This document shows positions 52,581 through 61,073 of a stretch of 64,000 bases of DNA, piece after piece (positions within the stretch are counted from its first letter, which is position 1; each line of letters begins with the position of its first letter). This stretch comes from Methylobacterium haplocladii. GTDB lineage: Bacteria; Pseudomonadota; Alphaproteobacteria; Rhizobiales; Beijerinckiaceae. The notes beneath the pieces are model-generated. The model was not told the DNA's origin. It ran no database searches and saw only the letters and a program-made list of their open reading frames with translations. The stretch spans positions 56,781 through 120,780 of the forward strand of contig NZ_BJZT01000025.1 in the NCBI RefSeq assembly GCF_007992175.1, read 5' to 3'. A program made the translations under genes and the position numbers.

Positions 52581-53738
52581 TCATCCGGCGGCCTTACCTA
52601 TGGCTGCGCGGAGGGCAGCGTCAACCTTCGCTGCGGCGTCCTCCTGCATCCCCGGCAGCACGTGGGAGTACAGATCGAGGGTAATGGCGATGCTGGAGTG
52701 CCCCAGCCGCTCCTGCGCGATCTTCGGGTGCACTCCGCCAGCCAGCATCTGCGTCGCGTGGCTGTGCCGCAGGTCGTGAAAGCGGATCCGCGGCAGCCCG
52801 GTCGATCGGGCCAGGATGCGCGTGAACTCGTGGGTGAGGCTGTTCGGCTGAACTGGCGCGCCATCAGCCTGCGCGTAAACGTAATCGTCTGTGGTCGCCC
52901 GCACTCCGAGCTTCAGCAGCTCCTCGGCTTGGCGGACTCGGTGCGTGCGCAATTCCTCCAGCGCGAAAGAGGGGAGGGCGACGCGACGCGCGCGACCGCT
53001 CTTGGTCTCCTTCGATCGCGTACCCTTCCTGGTCTGTTCGGTACTCTCGACGATCTCCAGATGGCCCGTGGTCCAATCGACCAAGCGCCATTTGAGCGCT
53101 GTAACCTCGCCCCGCCGGAGACCACACAGGACGCCCAGGACCACCGGAACGAAGACGCGTGTCGGTCGGAAGTGCGCGAACAATATCGCCGACTCGGTCG
53201 CGTCGAGGGCACGCATCTTCTGGCGTTCGACCTTCGGCGGGTCGACGGCATCGGCCGGATTGCGGGCGAGGATGGACCACTTCACGGCTTGGCCGAGCGC
53301 TTGCCGCAGGATCCGATGCATGTGATGCACGGTCCGGGGCGCGAGCCCCCCAGTGCCATCCCTGCGCCCACTGACGAGTGCCTTGCCATAGGCCGCAGAG
53401 ATTTGCTCGGGCCGGAGCTTGGTGAGGACCGCGCCACCCAGCAGGGGGACGAGGTTCTTCCGAGCGATCTCAGTGTAGCGCTCGTGGCTGCGCGGCGAGA
53501 CCTGCGATCGGATGTGCTCCAGCCAACGGTCGAGGAACTGAGCCAGCGTCTCCTTGGCTGGCTCGACGTAGTCGCCGCCCTGCATCGACGTGATGAGGCG
53601 GGCGCACTCCTTCTGCGCCTCGCGCTTGGTCCCTTTGAAGGAGTGCCACTTCCGCTTGCGCTTGCCGGTCTCGTCGTCGCGCCGATCGAGGATGATCGCC
53701 CAACTGCCGGTCGTGCGCTCGCGGATGTGACCCTTCAT
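52581..53738 (-). CDS. int: Tyrosine recombinase (phage-type integrase)
   Basis: 385 residues. N-terminal arm-binding and SAM-like domain (TLAQFLDRWLEHIRSQVSPR), catalytic domain from ~residue 180: GLRRGEVTALKW (catalytic Arg I), HDLRHSHATQML (His-x-x-Arg) and LGHSSIAITLDLYSHV (His and nucleophile Tyr). All are intact, so it should be active. Length fits phage and ICE integrases. It reads towards the tRNA-Ser gene. It would insert and excise the element that continues beyond the right edge of the window. Confidence 0.93.
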   Translation of the reverse strand: MKGHIRERTTGSWAIILDRRDDETGKRKRKWHSFKGTKREAQKECARLITSMQGGDYVEPAKETLAQFLDRWLEHIRSQVSPRSHERYTEIARKNLVPLLGGAVLTKLRPEQISAAYGKALVSGRRDGTGGLAPRTVHHMHRILRQALGQAVKWSILARNPADAVDPPKVERQKMRALDATESAILFAHFRPTRVFVPVVLGVLCGLRRGEVTALKWRLVDWTTGHLEIVESTEQTRKGTRSKETKSGRARRVALPSFALEELRTHRVRQAEELLKLGVRATTDDYVYAQADGAPVQPNSLTHEFTRILARSTGLPRIRFHDLRHSHATQMLAGGVHPKIAQERLGHSSIAITLDLYSHVLPGMQEDAAAKVDAALRAAIGKAAG

Positions 53739-53769
53739 CGTGTCTCTCCAAATAAAATAGCTGGAACAG

Positions 53770-54279
53770 TCAGTCCTCGTCGATCACGACGATTTCGACT
53801 GGCGCCCGCTTGGGCGGAGGGGGGCCGAGCCCCCCGCGGGCTGCGAAGACTTGAGCTAGCTCGTCATGCGACATGGACGCCATGTTGCCGTGTGGCACCG
53901 CGCGCTGACGCTTCAAGACGTGATCCCTATAGTTCTTGATGATCTCACACGTAGTGGCCTTGAAGAGCTCGTAGGCCTGCTCGTCTTCATCCCACCGCTT
54001 ACCCGCCCAGTCTTCAATTCCTGAAAGACTTGCCGCCATTGCGGTAGCAATCCGAAAGACATCGTTGCCCCACTCAAAACGCAGCTGGTTCTTTTGCGCC
54101 AGCGAGATCTCCATCCGCGTCTCGATCTCCTCAGAAAGCGAGCGGCCGTTCTGTACAGCACCACGTTCGAGATCGCTGCGGACCTCGTCGCGAAGGCGGA
54201 CGGTAAGTGGCCCACGGGTCCGTTCACCAGCAAATTTGGCCGGACGGCCGCGCTTCTTGGGTGCTTCCTGCTCGCTCAT
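53770..54279 (-). CDS. Arc-like RHH protein of the element
   Basis: 169 residues. Residues ~22-55 contain GPLTVRLRDEVRSDLERGAV then QNGRSLSEEIETRMEISL, the Arc/MetJ ribbon-helix-helix pattern. The C-terminal half is helical and ends in a Pro-rich then acidic segment (GPPPPKRAPVEIVVIDED). Probably a repressor or controller of the integrase region, as it sits just upstream of int on the same strand and is divergent from the excisionase-like gene. Target not determined. Confidence 0.65.
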   Translation of the reverse strand: MSEQEAPKKRGRPAKFAGERTRGPLTVRLRDEVRSDLERGAVQNGRSLSEEIETRMEISLAQKNQLRFEWGNDVFRIATAMAASLSGIEDWAGKRWDEDEQAYELFKATTCEIIKNYRDHVLKRQRAVPHGNMASMSHDELAQVFAARGGLGPPPPKRAPVEIVVIDED

Positions 54280-54389
54280 TTCAACCTCTCTGGTATTTTG
54301 TGATCCTAAATCGCATCAGATATCTTTACAAGCCTCTCGATCCCCCCTAGTTTTCTGATGCAAATCAAATTCACAAAAGGAGTGGTGCC

Positions 54390-54587
54390 ATGAGTGGTTC
54401 CAGCGAGTGCCGGACCATCACCGTCGAGGAGGCTGGGCGGCGCCTCGGGGTAAGCCGCAACACGGCCTACGAGGCGGCGGGGCGAGGGGAGATCCCGGCG
54501 ATCCGAATTGGGCGACGGCTATTAGTCCCGCTCGTCGCGTTCGAGCGGATGCTCGCGGCAGCCACCTCCAAGCAGGAGGGCGCATAA
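54390..54587 (+). CDS. Excisionase/MerR-like helix-turn-helix protein
   Basis: 65 residues: ITVEEAGRRLGVSRNTAYEA then AGRGEIPAIRIGRRLLVPLV, the DNA-binding domain of excisionase-family proteins. Start ATG 54390 with AAAAGGAGTGGTGCC before it. It heads the plus-strand replication operon and is divergent from the RHH gene, a typical control region for an integrated element. A cluster of A/T around 54280-54385 holds the promoters. Excisionase or repressor-like; cannot tell which. Confidence 0.72.
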   Translation: MSGSSECRTITVEEAGRRLGVSRNTAYEAAGRGEIPAIRIGRRLLVPLVAFERMLAAATSKQEGA

Positions 54588-54591
54588 GAGC

Positions 54592-54801
54592 ATGGCTCAA
54601 AACAACAGAACCCCCGCCGGGGCAAACGGCGAGGGCTCTGGAAAAATGTCAGGTTTGGCGGCCGACACTTTCCAGTTAGCACTCGCACCTCGCGAAATCC
54701 AGATGGCGCGGATCCTCTCGCGCTTCGCTTTCAGTCCCGCGCTCGCGGCGGCCGTAGCTGACTTGGTCTATAGCTCAATCGAGACCGGGAGGCGCCTGTG
54801 A
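54592..54801 (+). CDS. 69-aa hypothetical phage-type protein
   Basis: Residues ADTFQLALAPREIQMARILS then RFAFSPALAAAVADLVYS form a helical C-terminal half. It begins 4 bp after the excisionase-like gene stop and overlaps the next gene by 4 bp (GTGA), so it is part of a tight operon. No known motif. Similar tiny genes occur in front of DUF3987 replication genes. Confidence 0.55.
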   Translation: MAQNNRTPAGANGEGSGKMSGLAADTFQLALAPREIQMARILSRFAFSPALAAAVADLVYSSIETGRRL

Positions 54802-55052
54802 GCACCGCCCGCAAGCAGGTCGAAGCCGCCATCATTCAGATCATCGCCGACGCTGAAGCCCAAGGTGTCGATGGCGTACTAGCTGCTCACCGCGCCTTTC
54901 CCGGTACGCCTGACACGGTCCTGTGGGGCTGCTGGTCTCAGTGGGACGGCGAGCGGACCGAGGCTTGGTGGCAGACGGTCGAACGATCGATCGACGGCGA
55001 GATCATCCGCAACGCTGTAGTTGCGGCACATAAAGACGGAGGCGGCGCATGA
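54798..55052 (+). CDS. 84-aa hypothetical phage-type protein
   Basis: GTG start overlapping the previous stop. Contains KQVEAAIIQIIADAEAQGVD and a Trp-rich middle (GCWSQWDGERTEAWW). It overlaps the next gene by ATGA. Soluble, no known motif. Its place in the coupled operon suggests a replication or control role. Confidence 0.55.
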   Translation: MSTARKQVEAAIIQIIADAEAQGVDGVLAAHRAFPGTPDTVLWGCWSQWDGERTEAWWQTVERSIDGEIIRNAVVAAHKDGGGA

Positions 55053-55357
55053 CTGCCTCCTACCCTTACCCCGGCTCTTATCCGCCCGGCGGCTCGCCGG
55101 CCGAACTCCGACAGACCGTTGCCGACATGATGGCGACCGTAGGAATGCGGGCGAACATGGCCTGCGATTACGCCGCGATCGGAGACGATGCCGGACTGGC
55201 CTACACGCTCAGATGCGCAGCGGCCGAGTTCCGTGCTGCGCTGTCCGCCGCCGGCATGCTCGCCGAACTCAAGAGATCGCAGGCCAAGCAGGCAGGCCAA
55301 CCGAGTCCTGCTGCTCGCCGCCGTTCCGCAACCGACGATTTGGAGGTGCGGGCATGA
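55049..55357 (+). CDS. 102-aa hypothetical phage-type protein
   Basis: Starts MTASYPYPGSYPPGGSPAEL with a Pro/Gly/Tyr-rich opening, then a helical part (YTLRCAAAEFRAALSAAGML) and a basic end (AARRRSATDDLEVRA). ATGA overlaps couple it to both neighbours. No domain recognised. It probably supports the DUF3987 protein that follows. Confidence 0.5.
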   Translation: MTASYPYPGSYPPGGSPAELRQTVADMMATVGMRANMACDYAAIGDDAGLAYTLRCAAAEFRAALSAAGMLAELKRSQAKQAGQPSPAARRRSATDDLEVRA

Positions 55358-57144
55358 AGTCCAACCCATTCGCGGCCGAGTTGGAACGTCTCGGTCCACC
55401 GGTCGCCGACGACTGGCGTGACGATCATTTGGAGGCTATCGGCGCCAAAGGCACAAACGGCACAGGGGGGCATGGTTCTTGGGGTGAGCCGGATCTGAGC
55501 CTGCTCGGAACCGGACGCCGGCCGGCGCCCGCATTCCCGCTGCACCTTCTCGGCCCATGGGCCGGCTGGTGCGAGCGTAAGGCCCGAGGTGCCTCGGCGC
55601 CGGTCGACTACGTGGCAGTAGCGCTGCTTGCGAGCGTCGGCGCGACGATCGCCAACGTGCGCTGGCCCCAGGCCGGTGCAGCCTGGGCCGAGCCCCCGGT
55701 GCTGTGGTGTGGAGAGGTCGGGCCACCGTCGTCGTCAAAGTCGCCGAGCATGGACGCCGCTTTTACGCTGGTGCGCTTCGCCGAAGATCGCATGACCTAC
55801 GGCTTCGAGGACGTGCAGCAGGAACACTCGACGCTGAAGCAGGCTTGCGAGGCGCGGGTCGAGGCCTGGAAGATCGAGGTCAAGACCGCGGTAAAGAACG
55901 GCGATGCGCCGCCAGCCATGCCGGATGCTGCACGTGAGCCGCCGGCTCCAGTCCGGCCGCGCATCCGAGTCGCCGACGCCACGGTCGAGGCGCTCGGGGC
56001 CCTGGCCGCGGGCTTGCCGCGCGGCCTGCTTCTCGTCCGAGACGAACTAGCTGGCTGGCTCGGCGCCTTCGATAAGTATGGCGGCGGCGGGTCTGACCGG
56101 GCCTTCGCGATCGAGATGTACGGCGGCCGTTCCTACGTCGTCGATCGGATGAAGAACCCCGAGCCGTTGCACATCCGGCATCTCAGCATCGGAGTGCTCG
56201 GCGGTGTCCAACCCGACAAGCTGGAGATGATCCTCAACGGACCCGACGACGGCCTTGCCTCGCGCCTGCTCTGGGCTTGGCCGGACGTGAAGCCCGAGTT
56301 CACGCTTGCGCGCGGTGTGCAGGACGATGGGCCGATGCAGTTGGCCTTCTCGCGTCTCACCGACCTCGTGCAGGGAATCGACGAGTTCGGTCAGCTGGAG
56401 CCAGTGAAGCTGCGTCTGACTGGAGAAGCTGAGGACCGGCTGGAGGCGTTCGCCCGAGACATGGTTGAGCGCTGCCACGAGGCCAGCGGATTGCTGGCCG
56501 GCACGCTCGGCAAGGCACGAGGGCATGCGCTCCGGCTCTCCGCCGTACTCGAACACCTGTGGTGGTGTGGAGGTTCGCCGGGCGCGACGGAGCCGAAGGT
56601 GATCTCGCCGGAGGCTGTGACTGCGGCGGCCGATCTCCTGAACGCCTACTTCGTGCCGATGGCAGAGCGGGTGTTCGGCGATGCAGCAATACCGATCGTC
56701 GAGCGCCGCGGCATGCTGCTCGCCCGCCACCTCCGGCAGAACCAGATTGGCGAGTTCAACGCCCGAGACGTCCGTCGGCAGGTCGGTGGGATGCTTCGGG
56801 ACGCCGCAGATATGGAGGCGGCCTGCAAACAACTTTTGGAGGCCAATCTCATCCGCCGGCGGTTCGCCCGAGCCGGGGACCGGAAGGGGCGAAAAGCCCA
56901 GAACTACGAGGTGCATCCGGAGGTGATTGCCGACCGCCCTTTTGCCGAAACCCCTGTCCGTAGAAAGATGGGGACCCCTGTGCCGGTAGTGTCTTTGGCG
57001 CCAATAGCTCCAATTTCGGCGCAAATGGCGCCAAAGGCACAAACGGCACAGGGGGGTAAGATATTTTTGGAGCAGGGCGAAGGGTCACGGATCTTCGTAG
57101 ATCTGATCGAGGACAATCGAGACGGAGACGGAGAGAACGAATGA
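55354..57144 (+). CDS. DUF3987 replication-type protein
   Basis: 596 residues from ATG 55354 with GGAGGTGCGGGC before it. It contains LCGEVGPPSSSKSPSMDAAF-type sequence with a P-loop-like GPPSSSKSPS, RGLLLVRDELAGWLGAFDKY (acid pair of the second motif) and IRHLSIGVLGGVQPDKLEMI. These are typical of DUF3987 proteins that act in replication start of phages and plasmids, often paired with primases. The C-terminal ~100 residues are a winged-helix-like region (QNQIGEFNARDVRRQVGGML). Tightly coupled on both sides by 4-nt overlaps. Confidence 0.78.
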   Translation: MKSNPFAAELERLGPPVADDWRDDHLEAIGAKGTNGTGGHGSWGEPDLSLLGTGRRPAPAFPLHLLGPWAGWCERKARGASAPVDYVAVALLASVGATIANVRWPQAGAAWAEPPVLWCGEVGPPSSSKSPSMDAAFTLVRFAEDRMTYGFEDVQQEHSTLKQACEARVEAWKIEVKTAVKNGDAPPAMPDAAREPPAPVRPRIRVADATVEALGALAAGLPRGLLLVRDELAGWLGAFDKYGGGGSDRAFAIEMYGGRSYVVDRMKNPEPLHIRHLSIGVLGGVQPDKLEMILNGPDDGLASRLLWAWPDVKPEFTLARGVQDDGPMQLAFSRLTDLVQGIDEFGQLEPVKLRLTGEAEDRLEAFARDMVERCHEASGLLAGTLGKARGHALRLSAVLEHLWWCGGSPGATEPKVISPEAVTAAADLLNAYFVPMAERVFGDAAIPIVERRGMLLARHLRQNQIGEFNARDVRRQVGGMLRDAADMEAACKQLLEANLIRRRFARAGDRKGRKAQNYEVHPEVIADRPFAETPVRRKMGTPVPVVSLAPIAPISAQMAPKAQTAQGGKIFLEQGEGSRIFVDLIEDNRDGDGENE

Positions 57145-57866
57145 GCACCTCGAAGCAATCTTTCCATCTGTTCGATCTGTCCGCCCCCTTGGACCCTCCT
57201 CTCCCAATCTGCTTTGACTACGAGCAGTTGGACGATGTGGCGGCTTTGGATGCCAAAGCGGTGGTGGAGCGATACCGCGGCCGGGTGAAGGCCTACGTGA
57301 TCGACACCGGACTTGATCTGCTCGGTGTGAAGGAGCGGCTGGAGCATGGGCTATTCGCGCAGTGGGTCGAGTCCGAGATGCGGATCACGGTCCGCTCGGC
57401 GCAGTACATGATGCAGGCCGCGACTCAGTTCGGGCACATAAGCGAAATCGTTTCGCATTTGCCCCCGAGTACTCTCTACCGGCTGGCGGCCGCTTCCACG
57501 CCTGCTCCGATCCGCGAGGAGATCGTAAGCCGGCTGGAAGCAGGAGAGGCTGTCACACCTCGTCAAATCGAGGCCAAACTCTACCAAGCGCGGAAGGAGG
57601 CCGAGCAGGCCAAGTTGACGCCTGAGGAGAGAAAACGGCAGGCGAAGACAAAGCGAGACGCGGATGCCCGCGCACGACGTCATGCCGAGAAGTGGCGGAA
57701 AGAGCAGGACGAACGGCTGGAGCGTAAGACAGGAGCGACGAATGCCTTGGCTGAGATCCTATCGCCACGGCTCGACGAGGAGAGCTATGCAGCCGTCTAC
57801 CGGCTACTCGGCGAATGCGATCCATGGACGCTCCGAGAAGCCCTGGCGAAGACTCGCCAGCCATGA
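57141..57866 (+). CDS. DUF3102 family protein
   Basis: 241 residues. Residues ~45-130: VKAYVIDTGLDLLGVKERLE then HGLFAQWVESEMRITVRSAQ and YMMQAATQFGHISEIVSHLP, the DUF3102 pattern seen in phages and integrative elements. A highly charged coiled region follows (KLTPEERKRQAKTKRDADAR). Possibly acts in replication or packaging control; unknown. It overlaps the DUF3987 gene by 4 nt (ATGA 57141-57144). Confidence 0.75.
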   Translation: MSTSKQSFHLFDLSAPLDPPLPICFDYEQLDDVAALDAKAVVERYRGRVKAYVIDTGLDLLGVKERLEHGLFAQWVESEMRITVRSAQYMMQAATQFGHISEIVSHLPPSTLYRLAAASTPAPIREEIVSRLEAGEAVTPRQIEAKLYQARKEAEQAKLTPEERKRQAKTKRDADARARRHAEKWRKEQDERLERKTGATNALAEILSPRLDEESYAAVYRLLGECDPWTLREALAKTRQP

Positions 57867-57890
57867 CCGCTCGCATGCCTCTGCGCTCTG

Positions 57891-58223
57891 TCAGATCGTC
57901 TCGTAGGCAAAGAGGGTTGTGATCCCGACGAGGGCCAGAAGCCCTGCCACGAAGCAGAGGTCAGCAATCCTTTCCAAGCGCGCAGCATGCTGGCTCTCCG
58001 CAGCCAGACGCATCGACAGGTACGAAGTCAGGGCACTCACTAGGAATAGCAGCGCAGTGAGTGCGGCGTACTCGTCGACGTGACTGTGACCGATCTGAAG
58101 CTCGACGATCTTCACCAGACCGACCAGCGTCACGCACACGCCGATCATCGTGCCGGCGTTCGGCAGGATGTGGTGAGAGAGGCTTGCAGAGACTTCCCTG
58201 CTTATCGGACGGCTACCCTTCAT
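57891..58223 (-). CDS. Two- or three-helix membrane protein in the element
   Basis: 110 residues. Hydrophobic segments MIGVCVTLVGLVKIVEL, ALTALLFLVSALTSYLSMRL and IADLCFVAGLLALVGITTLF. The start (ATG 58223) overlaps the PilZ gene stop by 4 nt, so they form a pair transcribed opposite to the replication operon. Such reverse-strand pairs in prophages are often morons expressed from the lysogen. Function unknown. Confidence 0.65.
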   Translation of the reverse strand: MKGSRPISREVSASLSHHILPNAGTMIGVCVTLVGLVKIVELQIGHSHVDEYAALTALLFLVSALTSYLSMRLAAESQHAARLERIADLCFVAGLLALVGITTLFAYETI

Positions 58224-58492
58224 CGAACTCCTTCTGACGGCGACCCTGGCTCAAATACGACGCCAACCTTCCGACCGATCCGCCATATGACGTTGCAGCG
58301 TTTCAGATTGTTGCGGTCGCCGATGTCGAGCACAAACCGTTGTGGCAGTTTCTCGGGGTGTTCGACTTCGATCCTGGCGCCACGACCCGAAGCGTCCCAA
58401 ATGACGCACGTGGTCTCACCGGACGTGCCGTCACTCAAGACGGTGCCGAACTCGAATATCTTGGCCCGGGGCTCCAAACGACGTTCAGTCAT
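58220..58492 (-). CDS. PilZ-domain protein in the element
   Basis: 90 residues, a single PilZ domain: EPRAKIFEFGTVLSDG, ETTCVIWDASGRGARIEVEH and NVIWRIGRKVGVVFEP. The start MTERRLEPRAK supplies the Arg pair (RxxxR-type region) used for cyclic-di-GMP binding, and DASGRGA corresponds to the DxSxxG motif (here D-A-S-G-R-G-A). It could sense c-di-GMP and act through its coupled membrane protein. It lies within the phage-like element between replication genes and unknown genes, which is uncommon. Confidence 0.75.
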   Translation of the reverse strand: MTERRLEPRAKIFEFGTVLSDGTSGETTCVIWDASGRGARIEVEHPEKLPQRFVLDIGDRNNLKRCNVIWRIGRKVGVVFEPGSPSEGVR

Positions 58493-58823
58493 CGCGCTCT
58501 CTCGGCATTCGATCGACTGCAATCGTTGCTCAGAGACATTAATAACCAGCAACCGTCGGTTGATGGCGGAAATTTGGCAGATGCTGGCAGATCTGCGTGC
58601 GGAGGGGCGGCTATAAACGCGCTTCGAGGTGTCCCAAGTTACTTCGAGTGCGGTGGCCAAAGAGTCGCGTCACGAGCTAGTGCTGGAAAGTCACAAGCCG
58701 CCCGCCAAATTGGGTCGATACTCATTTCGCGGTGGGGGACGCCGAGAGGGCGGTGTTGCAATCGGCAGATAGTACGTAGATAGAGCTTAAGCCTTTTGGC
58801 GACCCCATCGAGCAGGAGATCAA

Positions 58824-59231
58824 ATGCGAGTTGTCGCTGGCATTGCGCTCGCGTTGCTTTCTGCCACATTGGCCCATGGCCAATCAAAAAGGGCTCTACT
58901 TTGCTCCGAAGACGTAGCAATGCGACTGAAGGCGCAAACAGCGGTTGACGGTTCGCTAGTCGAAGCAATTCCGGCTCGTCGTTTTTCGTTCGTCTGGAAC
59001 GACGAATTTCTGAATGTTATTTCTGCCGGAAAGACTGATTTCTACGAATGTTCGAATATCAAGCCACGCCTGAACGAAGGTGGACCAAGAAACTCCATCA
59101 AATGCCAAAACGGCATCTATTTTATTGCTATGGACGTCGCTAAACTCACGTTCATTCGCGCTACTCTCAACCCGCAGAGCAGAGCAGATGTAGAAGTGGC
59201 TTATGGAGCTTGCAAGACCATAGGTAGTTAG
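58824..59231 (+). CDS. Exported 135-aa hypothetical protein
   Basis: Signal peptide MRVVAGIALALLSATLAHGQ. The mature part has four Cys (LLCSEDVA, YECSNIKP, IKCQNGIY, GACKTIGS) that could form two disulphides. AT content is higher than that of the chromosome. CAGGAGATC precedes ATG 58824. The 58493-58823 gap before it has no gene. Possible periplasmic moron protein; no family recognised. Confidence 0.6.
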   Translation: MRVVAGIALALLSATLAHGQSKRALLCSEDVAMRLKAQTAVDGSLVEAIPARRFSFVWNDEFLNVISAGKTDFYECSNIKPRLNEGGPRNSIKCQNGIYFIAMDVAKLTFIRATLNPQSRADVEVAYGACKTIGS

Positions 59232-59347
59232 TCGATTTTCAGCAGAACGAGTGCATAAAGAACAATCAATACTACTAAGACGGCGGCGGCAGGCCCAATC
59301 AAACCCGATCGGCTCGGGCTCGGCTCTTCGGCATCATCGTCCGTCAT
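59228..59347 (-). CDS. 39-aa single-helix membrane protein
   Basis: MTDDDAEEPSPSRSGLIGPA then AAVLVVLIVLYALVLLKID: an acidic soluble head and one membrane helix at the C terminus. It overlaps the end of the exported-protein gene tail to tail by 4 bp. The frame is open to 59593 but ATG 59347 gives the compact form. Weak ribosome site. Expression unproven. Confidence 0.45.
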   Translation of the reverse strand: MTDDDAEEPSPSRSGLIGPAAAVLVVLIVLYALVLLKID

Positions 59348-59595
59348 GAAGACACCAATCAGATCGAGGCGACCGGCGATTTTTGCTGCCAACATTATGA
59401 GCCGAGGGTGAACGCTTCGGTAATGGGCATGCGAGCGACCCGGCATAGAGGACGCATGCCAGCCGTGATTAAGGGGGCTCTCGTAGCTCTGAGGCTGAAT
59501 CATTGGCGCTCGGTGAGACGATTGCCGCTCTTGGACCGAAGCCCTGCCATCTCCATTAGCTCTGGTGAGAGCGGCTAAAGAGTGAGACGGCAACC

Positions 59596-59790
59596 GTGTT
59601 TAAAGTGAAGGGCATCGATCCGACGGGGCGCAGCGAGACGTTCGCTTGCGGCACCGACGAGCAAGCGATGGAACGGACATGGGATCTGGCGCGACGCGGC
59701 TTCCGCGATGTCACGGTGGTCGACGGGCGGGGGAAAGAAATGTCCGCCGCCGCTTTCGAGCAGTCGCTCGACATCGATTGGGAAGAATAA
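59596..59790 (+). CDS. 64-aa hypothetical protein
   Basis: GTG start, MFKVKGIDPTGRSETFACGT then DEQAMERTWDLARRGFRDVT and VVDGRGKEMSAAAFEQ. A small alpha/beta fold like those common in phage and rhizobial hypotheticals. No ribosome site of note. It sits alone; the 59791-59958 gap that follows is AT-rich with no gene. Confidence 0.5.
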   Translation: MFKVKGIDPTGRSETFACGTDEQAMERTWDLARRGFRDVTVVDGRGKEMSAAAFEQSLDIDWEE

Positions 59791-59958
59791 CTGCGGCGGA
59801 TTAGCACATGCTGAATGCGATTAAAGATAAGAAGACATAACGGCGGACGACAACACACAACAGCACACAACAGCGTAATTCAAAAATCCGATTTGCTTAT
59901 GTTGGCTGAATAGATCCATTCTCAGGGACATCGATTGCACCGCTGAAGGTGTCCCCAA

Positions 59959-60186
59959 ATGTCCGCAGATCGTATCCAATTCAGTGAAGCCGTGCGGTTC
60001 AAGGCCGAGCGCGGCCTCACGCGAGCCGTTGCCGACGCCGCCCGCCGTAGCCGTACGTCCAGTGCCGAATACATGCGCCGCGCTCTCCGTGAGCGCGTGA
60101 CCCTCGACGGCGTGGCCCTACCGCGCATCGATAGCGACGGCCCCGACGATCACACTCCTGCACCCGCAGCACGGATCGCGGCGTGA
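59959..60186 (+). CDS. Small RHH-like DNA-binding protein
   Basis: 75 residues: QFSEAVRFKAERGLTRAVAD then AARRSRTSSAEYMRRALRER, a short strand and two helices of the ribbon-helix-helix type (TSSAEYMRRAL is typical for the second helix). Possible controller of the late genes. The promoter would be in the AT-rich stretch just upstream. No partner toxin is adjacent. Confidence 0.55.
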   Translation: MSADRIQFSEAVRFKAERGLTRAVADAARRSRTSSAEYMRRALRERVTLDGVALPRIDSDGPDDHTPAPAARIAA

Positions 60187-60340
60187 TGGGCATGGCCAGA
60201 GCCTCCGCGACCTCCCTGTCGTTGCAGATAGGCAACATTTGGAACCCAGCGGGTCCTCCGAGGGGGTTCGACCAGACGCGGGCGGGAGACCCCGAGATCT
60301 CGCTCTCTGCAACTTCGATTTTTAAGCCGAACGAACGGTG

Positions 60341-60922
60341 ATGCCGATGGAATTCGCCACATCCTTCGCCCAGCTCTCAACTGCCACTGGCTACAGTCGG
60401 TCGACGCTTCATGAGAGGCACCGCAGGGGGCAAATTCCGCAGCGCGGACCTCAGGGATGGCATGTCCCCGACGTGCTCGCTGCAATCAGGCGCAACGTCG
60501 ATCCGGCCCGTCGGAAGCCGGTCCTGTCCGCACCCCGTTCGGCCGAACGTTCGGAGCCGAACGCCGAACACCCGAACGCTGTGCCGGCGACAGGCTCCTT
60601 CCCTGTCCCGGAGGCCTATCGCGACTGCGACGACCTCGGCGACGCATTTACCCGCGGCGCACTCTACGGCGCGCACGTTGTGGCCTTCTCGGTCCCGACC
60701 GCCGTCGGCTGCTCACTGATCGAGGCCGGTGTCGCCAGCGAGACGGCGGTGCGGTTCTACGCCGAGGCAAGGGACGACGTGGCCTTCATCGTCGGCGACG
60801 TCGCCGAAGCGCTGGGCCTCGTGCCGGACGGTGTCGACGACGCGGGCCAGCATCGTCCGACCGCCTTTCAGGCCTTCGATCCGCAGATGGCAAAGCTGGC
60901 GATCACGCCGGTCGCGCCATGA
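60341..60922 (+). CDS. Hypothetical protein with N-terminal HTH
   Basis: 193 residues from ATG 60341 (a GTG at 60338 is also possible). Residues ~7-50: SFAQLSTATGYSRSTLHERH then RRGQIPQRGPQGWHVPDVLA, a helix-turn-helix similar to small-terminase or excisionase-type proteins. The C-terminal part VSVPTAVGCSLIEAG-like (VAFSVPTAVGCSLIEAGVAS) is helical. If it is a small terminase subunit, no large subunit follows, so this is not supported further. Confidence 0.5.
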   Translation: MPMEFATSFAQLSTATGYSRSTLHERHRRGQIPQRGPQGWHVPDVLAAIRRNVDPARRKPVLSAPRSAERSEPNAEHPNAVPATGSFPVPEAYRDCDDLGDAFTRGALYGAHVVAFSVPTAVGCSLIEAGVASETAVRFYAEARDDVAFIVGDVAEALGLVPDGVDDAGQHRPTAFQAFDPQMAKLAITPVAP

Positions 60923-61073
60923 GGGTCAAACTTCATTCCCATCGCACCAGCGCCAAGGGGTTTTCGGTCCCCCGATCCGCTGCTGCGTACCCGGGCCTCG
61001 GCTCGGGAGCGGGCCGCGGTGTTGGTCTCGCGGCCCGCGCAATTTTGCGCAGGGGTCAGAAGGAATTCTCCGC

